This document shows positions 6,513 to 15,196 of a stretch of 40,362 nt of DNA, piece by piece. The stretch comes from Deltaproteobacteria bacterium (GTDB lineage: Bacteria > Desulfobacterota > Syntrophobacteria > Syntrophobacterales > Syntrophobacteraceae). The notes under the pieces are model-generated. The model saw only the letters and a list, made by a program, of their open reading frames with translations, had not been told where the DNA came from and did no database searches. Position numbers and translations under genes: made by a program. Location: the NCBI GenBank assembly GCA_021777755.1, contig JAJYDE010000036.1, positions 1-40,362 on the forward strand, written 5' to 3'. The number at the start of each line of letters is the position of its first letter. Position 1 is the stretch's first letter.

Positions 6513-6554
6513 CAAAAAAGAAAACCCGAAACCGGCGAAAATCCGGTCTCGGGT
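6513..6554 (-). terminator. Terminator of the tRNA-Val/tRNA-Asp operon
   Basis: A 12-bp stem with one mismatch (6524-6535 with 6543-6554; core CCCGA and ACCGG paired with CCGGT and TCGGG) has a 7-nt loop. On the minus strand it is followed by a T-rich tract of about 11 nt (6513-6523). It lies 106 nt downstream of tRNA-Asp. Confidence 0.8.
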
Positions 6555-6659
6555 CTGTTGGTTGCGCGTGTTTTCCTGCCGCTTCATTGCCAGGCGCGAA
6601 CAGAGACGCACGCATTATGATTTGGCAACTTGACGCAGCTCGTCAAGTTGTTCAATTTC

Positions 6660-6736
<77 letters not shown>

Positions 6737-6749
6737 AGTAAATTATTCA

Positions 6750-6822
6750 TAGGCGGAACAGGGCTCGAACCTGTGACCCTCGGCTTGTAAGGCCGATGCT
6801 CTCCCAGCTGAGCTACCCGCCC
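6750..6822 (-). tRNA. tRNA-Val(TAC)
   Basis: Complete cloverleaf on the minus strand: acceptor GGGCGGG paired with TCCGCCT, D-arm GCTCAGCTGGGAGAGC, anticodon loop CTTACAA (anticodon TAC) and T-loop TTCGAGC. The CCA end is not encoded, unlike in the tRNA-Asp 13 nt downstream. Confidence 0.95.
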
Positions 6823-6890
6823 GAAGACTTCTTTCCCCTCCCTCGGGAAGGGAGGACAGGCTCTATGCCCCTCGCGTCCTTAGAAAAACC

Positions 6891-6920
6891 ATTATCTATC
6901 AAATAGACTTTCAATGTCAA
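6891..6920 (-). promoter_or_regulatory. Sigma-70-type promoter of the tRNA operon
   Basis: On the minus strand a consensus -35 TTGACA (6915-6920) stands 18 nt from a -10 GATAAT (6891-6896), followed by a GC-rich leader. The first tRNA base is about 68 nt beyond the -10 box. A perfect 7-bp hairpin (6837-6843 with 6849-6855) lies in the leader just before tRNA-Val. Confidence 0.75.
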
Positions 6921-6978
6921 GCGAGTTTCACCCGCTGTCTGAAAAAAGCCGGGCGGTCCATGGGGCATCGCGCACCGG

Positions 6979-9426
6979 TCAGTGCGGGCGGATTTCATCC
7001 ACCGAAGGCTCCTGGGGCAGAATCACCGGCGCCTCGGCCTCCTCGGGAGCGTGGAAAATCTTGCCGGCTTTATCGGTTGCCAGGGCGAACTTCAGGACAT
7101 CGTCCATGTGCGTCAGAAGTTCGATGTTCACCTCGCGAAGGATCTTTTCGGGAATATCCTTGAGATCCTTGGCGTTATCCTTCGGGATCAAAACGGTTTT
7201 CAGAAGCGCCCTGTGGGCGGCCAGGATTTTTTCCTTGAGCCCGCCGATCGGAAGCACCCGCCCCCGCAAGGTGATTTCGCCGGTCATCGCCACATCGCTT
7301 CGAACGGGAATCCTGCTGAGAGCGGAAACGATCGAAGTGGCCATGGTGATACCCGCGGATGGGCCGTCTTTGGGAATTCCCCCCTCCGGCACATGGACGT
7401 GAATGTCGAGGTTTTGGTGGAATTCGGGGTCGAGCCCCAGTTCCTTTGCCCGCGACCTCACATAACTGAGGGCCGCCTGTGCCGATTCCTGCATCACCTC
7501 GCCAAGTTTTCCGGTAATGGTCACCTTGCCCTTGCCGGGCATGATGGCCGTTTCGATTCCCAAGATGTCGCCCCCGAACTCCGTCCAGGCAAGACCCATG
7601 GCAAGACCCACCTCGTCTTTTTCCTCGGCGCGGCCGTAATGGAATTTGGGAATCCCCAGGAATTCCTGGATATGGTTTTCAGTAAGCTCGACCCTTACCT
7701 CGGAGCCCTTGCGCACCACTTCCTTGGCCACCTTGCGGCACACCGAGCCGATTTCGCGCTCGAGATTTCTTACCCCGGCCTCCTTGGTGTAATGGCGGAT
7801 GATGTAGAGCAAAACTTCGTCGGTGAAATCGATGTTTTCAGCACTGATGCCGTTTGCCAGCGACTGCTTTTTGATCAAAAAATTCCTGGCGATATTGAGC
7901 TTGTCGAATTCGGTGTAGCCGGCAAGCTGGATGATCTCCATTCTGTCGCGAAGAGGGGGCGGAATCGAGTGCAGCGTATTGGCCGTGGTGATGAAGAAGA
8001 CCTCCGAGAGGTCGTAGTCGAGATCCAGGTAGTGGTCGTTAAAGGCGAAATTCTGCTCGGGATCGAGCACTTCGAGAAGCGCGGCCGAAGGATCGCCGCG
8101 AAAATCCATGCTCATCTTGTCGATCTCGTCCAGGCAGAAGACGGGATTGTTGCTCTTGACCTTTTTGAGCGACTGGATGATCTTTCCCGGCAATGCGCCG
8201 ATATAGGTTCGCCTGTGGCCTCGAATCTCCGCCTCATCCCTTACGCCCCCCAGCGAGAGGCGAATGAAGTTGCGGTTCATGGATCTGGCGATGGAGCGGG
8301 CAAGCGAGGTCTTCCCCACACCCGGAGGACCCACCAGGCAGAGGATGGGGCCCTTGATTTTCTTTACCAGCGCCTGCACGGCCAGGTACTCGACAATTCG
8401 CTCCTTGGGCTTTTCCAGGCCGTAGTGGTCTTCGTCTAGAATGCGGGCCGCCTGATCGATGTCGATCTTGTCCTTGGTCTTTTCAAACCAGGGCAGGGAG
8501 AGTATCCAGTCGATGTAGTTGCGCACAACGGTCGCCTCGGCGCTCATGGGCGACATCATCTTGAGCTTTTTGAGCTCGGCTCGCACCTTGGCCGCGGCCT
8601 CCGCGGAAAGCTTCTTTTTCCTGATGCGCCTGTCGAGTTCTTCGAGTTCGGACTTGAAATCGTCCTTTTCGCCCATCTCCTTCTGGATGGCCCGCATCTG
8701 CTCGTTGAGATAGTATTCGCGCTGGGTCTTTTCCATCTGCTTTTTGACCCGGCCCTTGATGCGCTCCTCGGTCTCGATGATTTCGATTTCCGAGCGGATG
8801 TGGCCGAACAGATTTTCGATGCGCTGCAAAACATTGGTGGTCTCGAGCAGTTTCTGCTTGGTTTCGAGCTTGAAGGGCATGTAGGAGGCAACTGTGTCGG
8901 CAAGCCGCGAAGGGCCGTCGATGGTCGCCACCGTGTCGAGGATCTCCTGGGAGATCTTTTTGTTGTGCTTCGAGTAGGTCTCCAGGGAGGATTTGACTCC
9001 CCGCATGAGGGCTTCGAGTTCGACCGATCCCTCCTCGGTTTCCTCGATCGCTTCCAGTTGGACCACGAAGTGCTCGGGATGGGGGACAAAGCTCAGTATT
9101 CTGCCCCGATAGTCGCCCTCGACAAGCACCTTTACCGTGCCGTCCGGGAGGCGAAGAATTTGTAAAATATTTGCCACCGTTCCCATGCGATAGATGTCGC
9201 CTTCGCCGGGAGTGTCGGTTTTGGCCTTGGTCTGAGCGGCCAAAAATATCTTTTTGTCCGCCCCCATGGCTTTTTCCAGGGCATTGACCGACTTGTCGCG
9301 GCCAACGAAAAGCGGCACCACCATGGAGGGAAACACCACGATATCTCTTAGCGGCAGCAAAGGCATGGTAAAAACAGTGTTTTGCTGACCATCTCTAGTA
9401 CGCGTTAGCTTGAACATCTTCGTCAC
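6979..9426 (-). CDS. lon: ATP-dependent protease Lon
   Basis: This 815-aa protein has the normal length for LonA. The N-terminal substrate domain begins [12 protein letters not shown] (about residues 22-215). A coiled-coil linker (220-300) is followed by the AAA+ module with Walker A GPPGVGKT (366-373) and Walker B CLDEID (431-436). The protease domain carries catalytic Ser690 (PKDGPSAG) and Lys733 (GGLKEK). It is a cytosolic hexamer that degrades damaged and regulatory proteins. Start is GTG at 9426, or ATG at 9417, which would remove three residues; neither has a strong ribosome-binding site. It follows clpX by 78 nt on the same strand, as in many proteobacteria. No terminator is evident after it; the next tRNA operon has its own promoter just downstream. 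Confidence 0.98.
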   Translation of the reverse strand: MTKMFKLTRTRDGQQNTVFTMPLLPLRDIVVFPSMVVPLFVGRDKSVNALEKAMGADKKIFLAAQTKAKTDTPGEGDIYRMGTVANILQILRLPDGTVKVLVEGDYRGRILSFVPHPEHFVVQLEAIEETEEGSVELEALMRGVKSSLETYSKHNKKISQEILDTVATIDGPSRLADTVASYMPFKLETKQKLLETTNVLQRIENLFGHIRSEIEIIETEERIKGRVKKQMEKTQREYYLNEQMRAIQKEMGEKDDFKSELEELDRRIRKKKLSAEAAAKVRAELKKLKMMSPMSAEATVVRNYIDWILSLPWFEKTKDKIDIDQAARILDEDHYGLEKPKERIVEYLAVQALVKKIKGPILCLVGPPGVGKTSLARSIARSMNRNFIRLSLGGVRDEAEIRGHRRTYIGALPGKIIQSLKKVKSNNPVFCLDEIDKMSMDFRGDPSAALLEVLDPEQNFAFNDHYLDLDYDLSEVFFITTANTLHSIPPPLRDRMEIIQLAGYTEFDKLNIARNFLIKKQSLANGISAENIDFTDEVLLYIIRHYTKEAGVRNLEREIGSVCRKVAKEVVRKGSEVRVELTENHIQEFLGIPKFHYGRAEEKDEVGLAMGLAWTEFGGDILGIETAIMPGKGKVTITGKLGEVMQESAQAALSYVRSRAKELGLDPEFHQNLDIHVHVPEGGIPKDGPSAGITMATSIVSALSRIPVRSDVAMTGEITLRGRVLPIGGLKEKILAAHRALLKTVLIPKDNAKDLKDIPEKILREVNIELLTHMDDVLKFALATDKAGKIFHAPEEAEAPVILPQEPSVDEIRPH

Positions 9427-9504
9427 TTGCTTTCGTGCGATGCACTCATGTTCCCCGGGCGGCGCCGCGGGGACGAAAAAATCGCGAACCTAAAATTGCG
9501 GCCC

Positions 9505-10758
9505 TCAGGCCGATTCCTGGTCCTGGCCCCGGTAGAGGAGCAAGGGCTGGGCGTCCTTTGTAAGAACGTCTTCGTTTATGATGCACTCCTGAATTTCGGG
9601 GTGAGAGGGCAGATCGTACATGATGTCGAGCATGATGTTTTCCATGATCGACCTCAGGCCGCGAGCCCCGGATTTGCGCCGGATGGCTTCCTTGGAGATT
9701 GCCTTTAGGACCCCGTCGTTGAAGTGCAACCGCACGTTTTCCAGCTCGAAGAGCTTCTTGTACTGCTTTACCAGGGCATTTTTGGGTTCGGTCAAAATGT
9801 TGACCAGTTCGTCTTCGGTCAGTTCGCTAAGAGTGGCGATGACCGGCAACCGGCCCACGAACTCGGGGATCATGCCGAATTTGAGGAGGTCTTCGGGCTG
9901 CACGTGTTTTAGCACCTCTCCGATGCTTTTTTCGTCCTTACTGCGGATTTCGGCCCCGAAACCCATGCCCTTTACACCCACGCGACCGCGAATGATGTTA
10001 TCCAGATAGTTGAAAGCCCCGCCGCAGATGAAAAGAATGTTGGTCGTGTCGATCTTTATGAATTCCTGCTGCGGATGCTTCCTGCCCCCCTTGGGCGGCA
10101 CGTTGGCCACCGTGCCCTCGAGGATCTTCAAAAGCGCCTGCTGCACGCCTTCCCCCGATACATCGCGGGTGATCGAGGGGCTGTCGGATTTTTTGGCGAT
10201 CTTGTCTATTTCGTCGATATAGACGATCCCCCGCGAGGCCTTCTCGATATCATAGTCGGCGGCCTGGATGAGGCTCACCAGGATGTTTTCGACATCCTCG
10301 CCCACGTAGCCCGCTTCGGTCAGCGTGGTGGCATCCGCGATCGTAAAGGGCACGTTCAAAATCCTGGCAAGCGTCTGCGCAAGCAGGGTTTTGCCCGACC
10401 CGGTCGGTCCGATCATCAGAATATTGCTCTTCTGGAGCTCAACGTCGTTTTTGTCGATCTTCAACTCGATACGCTTGTAATGATTGTGAACAGCCACAGA
10501 AAGGACCTTTTTCGCCCTCTCCTGGCCGATGACGTACTGGTCGAGGATCTGCTTTATGCCGGCGGGTTTGGGGATCTGAGTGGCTTTGGCCGCGCCCTCC
10601 CTTTCATATTCCTCGGCAATGATGTCGTTGCAAAGCTCGACGCATTCATCGCAAATATAGACGGTAGGGCCGGCAATCAGCTTCTTGACTTCGTCCTGAC
10701 TTTTCCCGCAAAAAGAACACCTTAGCTCACCACCACGATCGTCACGTTTCCTGGCCAT
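9505..10758 (-). CDS. clpX: ATP-dependent Clp protease ATPase subunit ClpX
   Basis: This is a 417-aa protein from the ATG at 10758, which has AAGGAGG 7 nt upstream (a TTG codon precedes it in frame). It has the N-terminal zinc finger with two C-x2-C pairs (near residues 14-17 and 36-39), Walker A GPTGSGKT (about 117-124), pore loop GYVG (about 150), Walker B YIDEID and the RKH loop. The ClpP-docking loop reads MGF instead of the commoner IGF. ClpX unfolds tagged substrates and feeds them to ClpP. It is followed by lon. Neither clpP nor the trigger factor gene is upstream, where they usually lie; an unrelated sensor-kinase gene is there instead. Confidence 0.98.
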   Translation of the reverse strand: MARKRDDRGGELRCSFCGKSQDEVKKLIAGPTVYICDECVELCNDIIAEEYEREGAAKATQIPKPAGIKQILDQYVIGQERAKKVLSVAVHNHYKRIELKIDKNDVELQKSNILMIGPTGSGKTLLAQTLARILNVPFTIADATTLTEAGYVGEDVENILVSLIQAADYDIEKASRGIVYIDEIDKIAKKSDSPSITRDVSGEGVQQALLKILEGTVANVPPKGGRKHPQQEFIKIDTTNILFICGGAFNYLDNIIRGRVGVKGMGFGAEIRSKDEKSIGEVLKHVQPEDLLKFGMIPEFVGRLPVIATLSELTEDELVNILTEPKNALVKQYKKLFELENVRLHFNDGVLKAISKEAIRRKSGARGLRSIMENIMLDIMYDLPSHPEIQECIINEDVLTKDAQPLLLYRGQDQESA

Positions 10759-11102
10759 CAAGATTCCTCCTTGCCTGCATCTTCCCCGGTGATTTCAACT
10801 CTTAACAAGAATATCGGATCGGTTCTCATTTATTGTAAATCAAATTTTCGCATCGAGAAGACAGGCCTGACTATTATAACAATCCGACCCGCATTAAGCT
10901 ACTTCAAATTGTACTCCATAAGGATTTCCGGCGTTTGACCCACTCCCCCCGCAAGGAAAAGTGCCTGCTCATAAGGCGAAGAGGTAACCCCATCGGGAAA
11001 AAAAATCAATAGGGGGGGCCGGGAGCTTAAGGAAGCGCGTCACGAAATTTTTGGTTGATCGGGCTTTTCCTGGCTGAAATGAAAGACCGGGGTGGATTCG
11101 GG
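10759..11102. promoter_or_regulatory. clpX upstream region
   Basis: This region of about 340 nt has no gene. On the minus strand a perfect -10 TATAAT (10873-10878) lies about 110 nt before clpX, but the base set 17 nt further up (TAGCTT at 10896-10901) is a poor -35, so a weak or activated promoter is possible. Homopolymer runs of G and A near 10998-11018 look like spacer DNA. I see no classical terminator for the kinase gene that ends at 11103. Confidence 0.35.
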
Positions 11103-12506
11103 CTATTTTTCGAACGGCAAGACCACATAGAAGAGGTTGCCGTCTTCCAGGGACTCGCAGCCTACCAGTCCGCCATGGATCTCGACCACGTTTTTCACAA
11201 AATGCAGGCCGTGTCCTTTCCCTTCCACAAGAGCGCCCCCGGCGCGAAACCCTTCGTCGAAGACATGATCGCTTTCTTCCCTGCTAAGAGGGGTTCCGGT
11301 GGTGAAAAAATCGAAGCGCACCCCCGGTTTATCCTGTCCGAAAACGGTTTGAAGGATCTGCCGGTTCAAGGAGAAATGCTTTGCGGGCCGTGGCCCGCCG
11401 CCTTCACCGGCGTATTTCAAGGCGTTTGAAAAGAAGTTGTCGAACACCTGGGATATGAGCCCCTTGTCGACAAACAGTGTGACCTCTTCATCGGGGGCGT
11501 TCTCGACCCGGTAGTCCAGCGCGATGCCCTTTCTTTGAAAATGAGCGCCGTAGCGATCGATCAGGGGCTGGATGACCTCCTTCTGAAAATTGCACGACTG
11601 TTTTCTGAGCACATAGGTTCCCTTTTGGAAATGGTCCCTTCGCATCAGGGTTTCTAAAAAAAGACTCGTATGCTCGTAATGGCTGCGAAACGCGCTCAAC
11701 TCGTCTTGAAGTTCACGATTGGCCGCGCCTAGACCCGAGAGCGCATCGCGAAGGGCTTGCACCTCGCCTCCGCGCTCAGAAAAACCCTCCACCGCCTCTT
11801 TAGCCCGCCCTTCTATTGTCCGGTAATTTTCGACCATCTTGCGAAGCCGAATCAAAAACAATTTATAGTACAAATTGGGCGTGATGACGTTGTGCTCGAT
11901 GTCGGCCACCAGTTGATTTATAAACTTGATGTGGTTGATGTTCTGCTGAACCAGCAGCTTCTGGTGCAGATTGTAGCCGATCCGGTTGGTGAATTTTTCC
12001 AAAAAGAACTGTTTGCGCTCGTCGATCCGGTCTTTGGGAAGAACTTCGAAGACACCCAGAATAGATCTTTGCCCCAGAAAGGGTAATGTTTTGACAAGCG
12101 ACTGGTTGCCCCGAATGGGGAAAAACCAGGACTCCTCCGACTCGAGCGGTGCTTCGATCACCACCGCCCGGTGGCTGTGGCGCTCACCGGGTCCCACCAA
12201 GCCGTCGGTACTGGTGCACACCAGTTCGAGTTGCGAACTCTTGGGGTCTATGACATAGATCCGGCTCTCCAGCTCCAAAAACTCCTTGGCCACACTGGCG
12301 CAGATCTGATAGAGGCTGTCGATCGTCGTATATTCCTGGGCGAGATCGAAAAAAGTTGACAAGGCCTCTTCCCGGGAACGCTCGAATCCGTAGAGTTCGT
12401 AGCTTTTCTTCTTCTCCCGCACCCTTTGAAGGATGCAGTAAGTCATTTCTCCGGGGGATACGCTCATCCCCTGTTTTGCTAGCGCGCAAGATGCCTCTTC
12501 GATCAT
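11103..12506 (-). CDS. Orphan GAF/histidine kinase-like sensor protein
   Basis: This 467-aa soluble protein has no transmembrane segment. Residues 50-190 look like a GAF-type sensory domain (LYQICASVAKEFLELESRIYVIDP ... GVFEVLPKDR). A possible phospho-acceptor His205 sits in ADIEHNVITPN, followed by a long helical linker (210-300). The C-terminal GHKL ATPase domain has N-box DNFFSNALKYA (about 356-366) and G-box GKGHGLHFVKNVVEIHGG (about 429-446), with a short ATP-lid region. GGAG lies just before the ATG. No response regulator is adjacent. The H-box is unusual (HN, not the common HE/D), so it could be a kinase with a remote partner or an ATPase-only regulator. The signal is unknown. Confidence 0.75.
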   Translation of the reverse strand: MIEEASCALAKQGMSVSPGEMTYCILQRVREKKKSYELYGFERSREEALSTFFDLAQEYTTIDSLYQICASVAKEFLELESRIYVIDPKSSQLELVCTSTDGLVGPGERHSHRAVVIEAPLESEESWFFPIRGNQSLVKTLPFLGQRSILGVFEVLPKDRIDERKQFFLEKFTNRIGYNLHQKLLVQQNINHIKFINQLVADIEHNVITPNLYYKLFLIRLRKMVENYRTIEGRAKEAVEGFSERGGEVQALRDALSGLGAANRELQDELSAFRSHYEHTSLFLETLMRRDHFQKGTYVLRKQSCNFQKEVIQPLIDRYGAHFQRKGIALDYRVENAPDEEVTLFVDKGLISQVFDNFFSNALKYAGEGGGPRPAKHFSLNRQILQTVFGQDKPGVRFDFFTTGTPLSREESDHVFDEGFRAGGALVEGKGHGLHFVKNVVEIHGGLVGCESLEDGNLFYVVLPFEK

Positions 12507-12980
12507 AATCGCTCCACGATCCGCTGGTTAGAGGATAAGCATTATAATATAACTCTATCCTCTTTTAATCAGTTTAGGTATTTGCCACCTGAATGTCACC
12601 TTCGATTCTTGAAGACGAATGGCTCAAATTAGCGAAAGAAAATGGAAATGGCCAATTCAAAATGAGATTAAATTTTCGGTCCCTGTTCTAAATCCAGTGG
12701 CTGTGAGCCCTTCGGGCTGAGAAGGACCAAAAACCGGGCGAGAGCCGAGAGCCAATTTGGACGCCCCACCCCGGTCCGGGCCAACCGGACCGGGTCGGGA
12801 AGATTTGCAAGACGCCTTGAATGAGGGTTTTGGCGTTGCATAAAAGAGCAAAACCGGCAATTATGCCGAGTTGAGTCTGCGAGGCATGGGCTATTCCGAG
12901 GGGGGCCGAATCGTATCCGGCTCCATGCGGTTGGCTCATCTGTTAAAATCTGCGCTTTTCACCAAGGAAAGGTCCCGCGG
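12507..12980. other. Intergenic region with hairpins, possible dispersed repeat
   Basis: This region of 474 nt lies between divergent genes. The part next to the kinase gene is AT-rich (TATAAT-like runs at 12541-12550). From about 12690 to 12940 the sequence turns GC-rich and structured: GAGCCC-TTCG-GGGCT-like hairpin at 12707-12719, and GGTCCGG-GCCAA-CCGGACC (a perfect 7-bp stem) at 12773-12791. Short frames here show no protein-like content. It may be a dispersed repeat or an untranslated leader. I recognise no known RNA family. Confidence 0.3.
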
Positions 12981-14279
12981 GTGCAGATAGTCATTCCTCA
13001 CAAAAATGTCGATTTTGACGCGCTCGCTTCACTGGCCGCCGCCTCGATGCTCTACGAGGATGCAAAGGCCGTCCTGCCGACCAGTGTTAATCCCAACGTG
13101 CGTGCTTTTCTTTCGATCCACAAGGATATTTTCTCCTTCGAAGCCTTGAAAAACATCGATCCGGACTCGGTGGAGCGCCTGATCGTGGTGGACGCCAACC
13201 GCTGGGCCCGGCTCGAAGGAACGGGACCTCTCGCAAAGCGCCCGGATCTGGATATACATGTGTGGGACCACCATCCCGAGGCAGGCGACATAAACGCCTC
13301 TGTGCGCCGCCAGGAAGCTTTGGGGGCGGCCGCCACTCTTCTGGTGGAAGCGCTCATGGGAAAGCGCATACAACCCTCTCCCATCCACGCCACACTCTTT
13401 TTGGCGGGAATCTACGAAGACACCGGCCACCTCACTTTTCCTTCCACAACCTCGCGGGATCTAAGGGCGGCGGCCTTTTTGCTCGAAATGCACGCGGATC
13501 TCAAGGTAATCCAGTCTATTTTGCGCCCCACCTATGGCCCGAGGCAAAAGGAGATCCTTTTCCATCTGCTTGCCGATGCCAAGCGCATCAATTTCAAGGG
13601 ATACCGAGTGAGCATAGGCAGGATGGATATCGAAGGTCACGTGCCCGGGCTTGCCGAGGTGGTCAGCATGTACCGCAACATCATCAATGTCGATGTGGCT
13701 TTCGTCATATTCAGGGACATGCAGAAAGACCGGTGCATGGTGATAGGCCGAAGCGGCGCCGACAGTTTCGATGTGGGGGCCGTGATGCGGCTTCTGGGCG
13801 GCGGAGGCCATGCCGGGGCCGGGTCCGCCATGGTCAAGTCCGCACCCCCCGAAGGTGTGGAGGTCTGGCTTATGGAAGCCATGCGCGACTATCGGCAGAT
13901 GCCCGTTCAGATAAGCGATCTAATGTCCTTTCCCGTCAAATCCGTCCCGCCCGATATGCAGATGCGCGAGGTCGAGGCCGTTCTGAACCATTTGGGCTTC
14001 TCCGGAATGCCCGTCATGGATGGTGAAAAACTGGTTGGAATCATCTCGAGGCGCGATCTGGGCAAGCTCACCAGCCACGGTCAGTGGAGTTCGCCGGTCA
14101 AGGCCTTCATGTCGAGAAATGTCATCACGGTGACCCCCGGCCACAGTGTGGCCGAGGCCATGAGGGTCCTTGTCAAACACGACATAGGGCGCCTTCCCGT
14201 AATCCAGAACGAGCGGGTCATCGGGATCATTTCCCGTTCCGACGCCATGATCTACTATTATGACCTTATCCCCGAATGA
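12981..14279 (+). CDS. DHH-family phosphoesterase with two CBS domains
   Basis: This 432-aa protein starts at GTG 12981, with AAGGAAAGG about 9 nt upstream. Residues 1-290 form a DHH/DHHA1 module: HKNVDFDALAS (7-17), DANR (71-74), the DHH signature (96-98), GIYEDTGH (143-150) and GGGGHAGA (273-280). Residues 310-430 are a CBS pair (ISDLMSFPVKSV; VKAFMSRNVITVTP), which normally binds adenine nucleotides. In several bacterial groups this DHH-CBS unit is fused to a poly(A)-polymerase/CCA-adding domain in a protein about twice as long. Here it stops after the second CBS. The likely activity is hydrolysis of nano-RNA or a cyclic dinucleotide product under adenylate control, but the substrate cannot be read from sequence. 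The gene ends 2 nt from the convergent mscS stop. Confidence 0.85.
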   Translation: MQIVIPHKNVDFDALASLAAASMLYEDAKAVLPTSVNPNVRAFLSIHKDIFSFEALKNIDPDSVERLIVVDANRWARLEGTGPLAKRPDLDIHVWDHHPEAGDINASVRRQEALGAAATLLVEALMGKRIQPSPIHATLFLAGIYEDTGHLTFPSTTSRDLRAAAFLLEMHADLKVIQSILRPTYGPRQKEILFHLLADAKRINFKGYRVSIGRMDIEGHVPGLAEVVSMYRNIINVDVAFVIFRDMQKDRCMVIGRSGADSFDVGAVMRLLGGGGHAGAGSAMVKSAPPEGVEVWLMEAMRDYRQMPVQISDLMSFPVKSVPPDMQMREVEAVLNHLGFSGMPVMDGEKLVGIISRRDLGKLTSHGQWSSPVKAFMSRNVITVTPGHSVAEAMRVLVKHDIGRLPVIQNERVIGIISRSDAMIYYYDLIPE

Positions 14280-14281
14280 GC

Positions 14282-15088
14282 TCAGGGAGCGGCAAGCACC
14301 GGTGGGGCCGCGAGTGGGGGCAACAAGTCTTTGCTGTCGAAAAGTTCCTTGATTTTTCTAAGGATATGGCCTGTAAGAGCCGCTTGATCCTCCGTTTTGA
14401 CCCAGGCCCGCACCGCAATTGTGACGCTTGTTTCGGAAAATTTGACCACGTCGATTGCCGGAGCCGGAGTTTTCAGTATCCGTTCATCTCCTTCCATGAT
14501 CTGCCGAAGGAGCCTCTCTATTTTTTCGATCTCATCCCTGTAATTGAATGCGACTTGAATATCGACAAGGCGGGTCGTTTCGGCGGTAAAGTTGACGATG
14601 TTGCCTCCCCCGACCTTGGAATTCGGAATTATGATGATCTTGTTGTCGGGACTTTTCAGTATCGTGTTGAAAATCTCGATTTTTTGTACGGTCCCGCTTG
14701 CCCCGCCGGCTTCGACAACATCTCCGACTTTAAAGGGTTTGAAGACAATCATCAGCACGCCGGCGGCAAAATTTGAAAGTGAGCCTTGAAGAGCCAGACC
14801 AACGGCCAGTCCCGCCGCACCCAGAACGGCTATGAAAGAGGTCGTCTGAATACCCAGTTTTCCAAGAGCGGCGAGTATGACGAAGGCCAGCATCGCCACA
14901 TAGGCAAGGCTCGTAACAAAGGCAATCAGGGTCGTATCCACCTTCGTTCTTGCCATGACATTCTCGATGAGCTTGCGAACGATCTTCGCGGCCCAGCGTC
15001 CGATCAGCAGAATCAGTACGGCTGCAACCACATTCAGTCCATAAAGGGCCACCAGTTCTTGAGACCGTGCGAGAATTTGTCCAAACAT
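14282..15088 (-). CDS. mscS: Small-conductance mechanosensitive channel (MscS family)
   Basis: This 268-aa protein is of the compact E. coli MscS size. Three hydrophobic segments are present, near residues 17-37, 56-76 and 85-110. The last is the pore helix with small-residue packing (AVLGAAGLAVGLALQGSLSNFAAGVL). The beta domain FKPFKVGDVVEAGG and the following cytoplasmic cage (IIIIPNSKV) match the family. It is an inner-membrane heptamer that opens on hypo-osmotic shock. AGAGGA lies before the ATG. It converges on the DHH-CBS gene with only 2 nt between stops, so transcripts from both strands must overlap or stop early. Confidence 0.95.
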   Translation of the reverse strand: MFGQILARSQELVALYGLNVVAAVLILLIGRWAAKIVRKLIENVMARTKVDTTLIAFVTSLAYVAMLAFVILAALGKLGIQTTSFIAVLGAAGLAVGLALQGSLSNFAAGVLMIVFKPFKVGDVVEAGGASGTVQKIEIFNTILKSPDNKIIIIPNSKVGGGNIVNFTAETTRLVDIQVAFNYRDEIEKIERLLRQIMEGDERILKTPAPAIDVVKFSETSVTIAVRAWVKTEDQAALTGHILRKIKELFDSKDLLPPLAAPPVLAAP

Positions 15089-15196
15089 GGGTTTTTCCTC
15101 TTAGGGTTTACTGAAAGGTGTCTGTCCCAGCGCCAAGTCTACCGAAAAAATTTATCGAAAACCATACCTTTAAAAATTTTACGGGCGGCAAGTCGA

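Noticed and set aside
6117-6611. Intact 164-aa minus-strand gene
   Set aside because: The frame crosses the tRNA terminator, and only its middle matches a degraded transposase.
5781-6620. Plus-strand gene of 279 codons beside the tRNA genes
   Set aside because: It contains the tRNA fragment, two terminators and the antisense of a transposase; its composition is not protein-like.
10940-11040. Riboswitch upstream of clpX
   Set aside because: No conserved riboswitch core or pairing pattern could be recognised.
12657-12860. Small minus-strand gene in the kinase/DHH gap
   Set aside because: No ribosome-binding site, and it runs through hairpins; it looks like a spurious frame in structured DNA.
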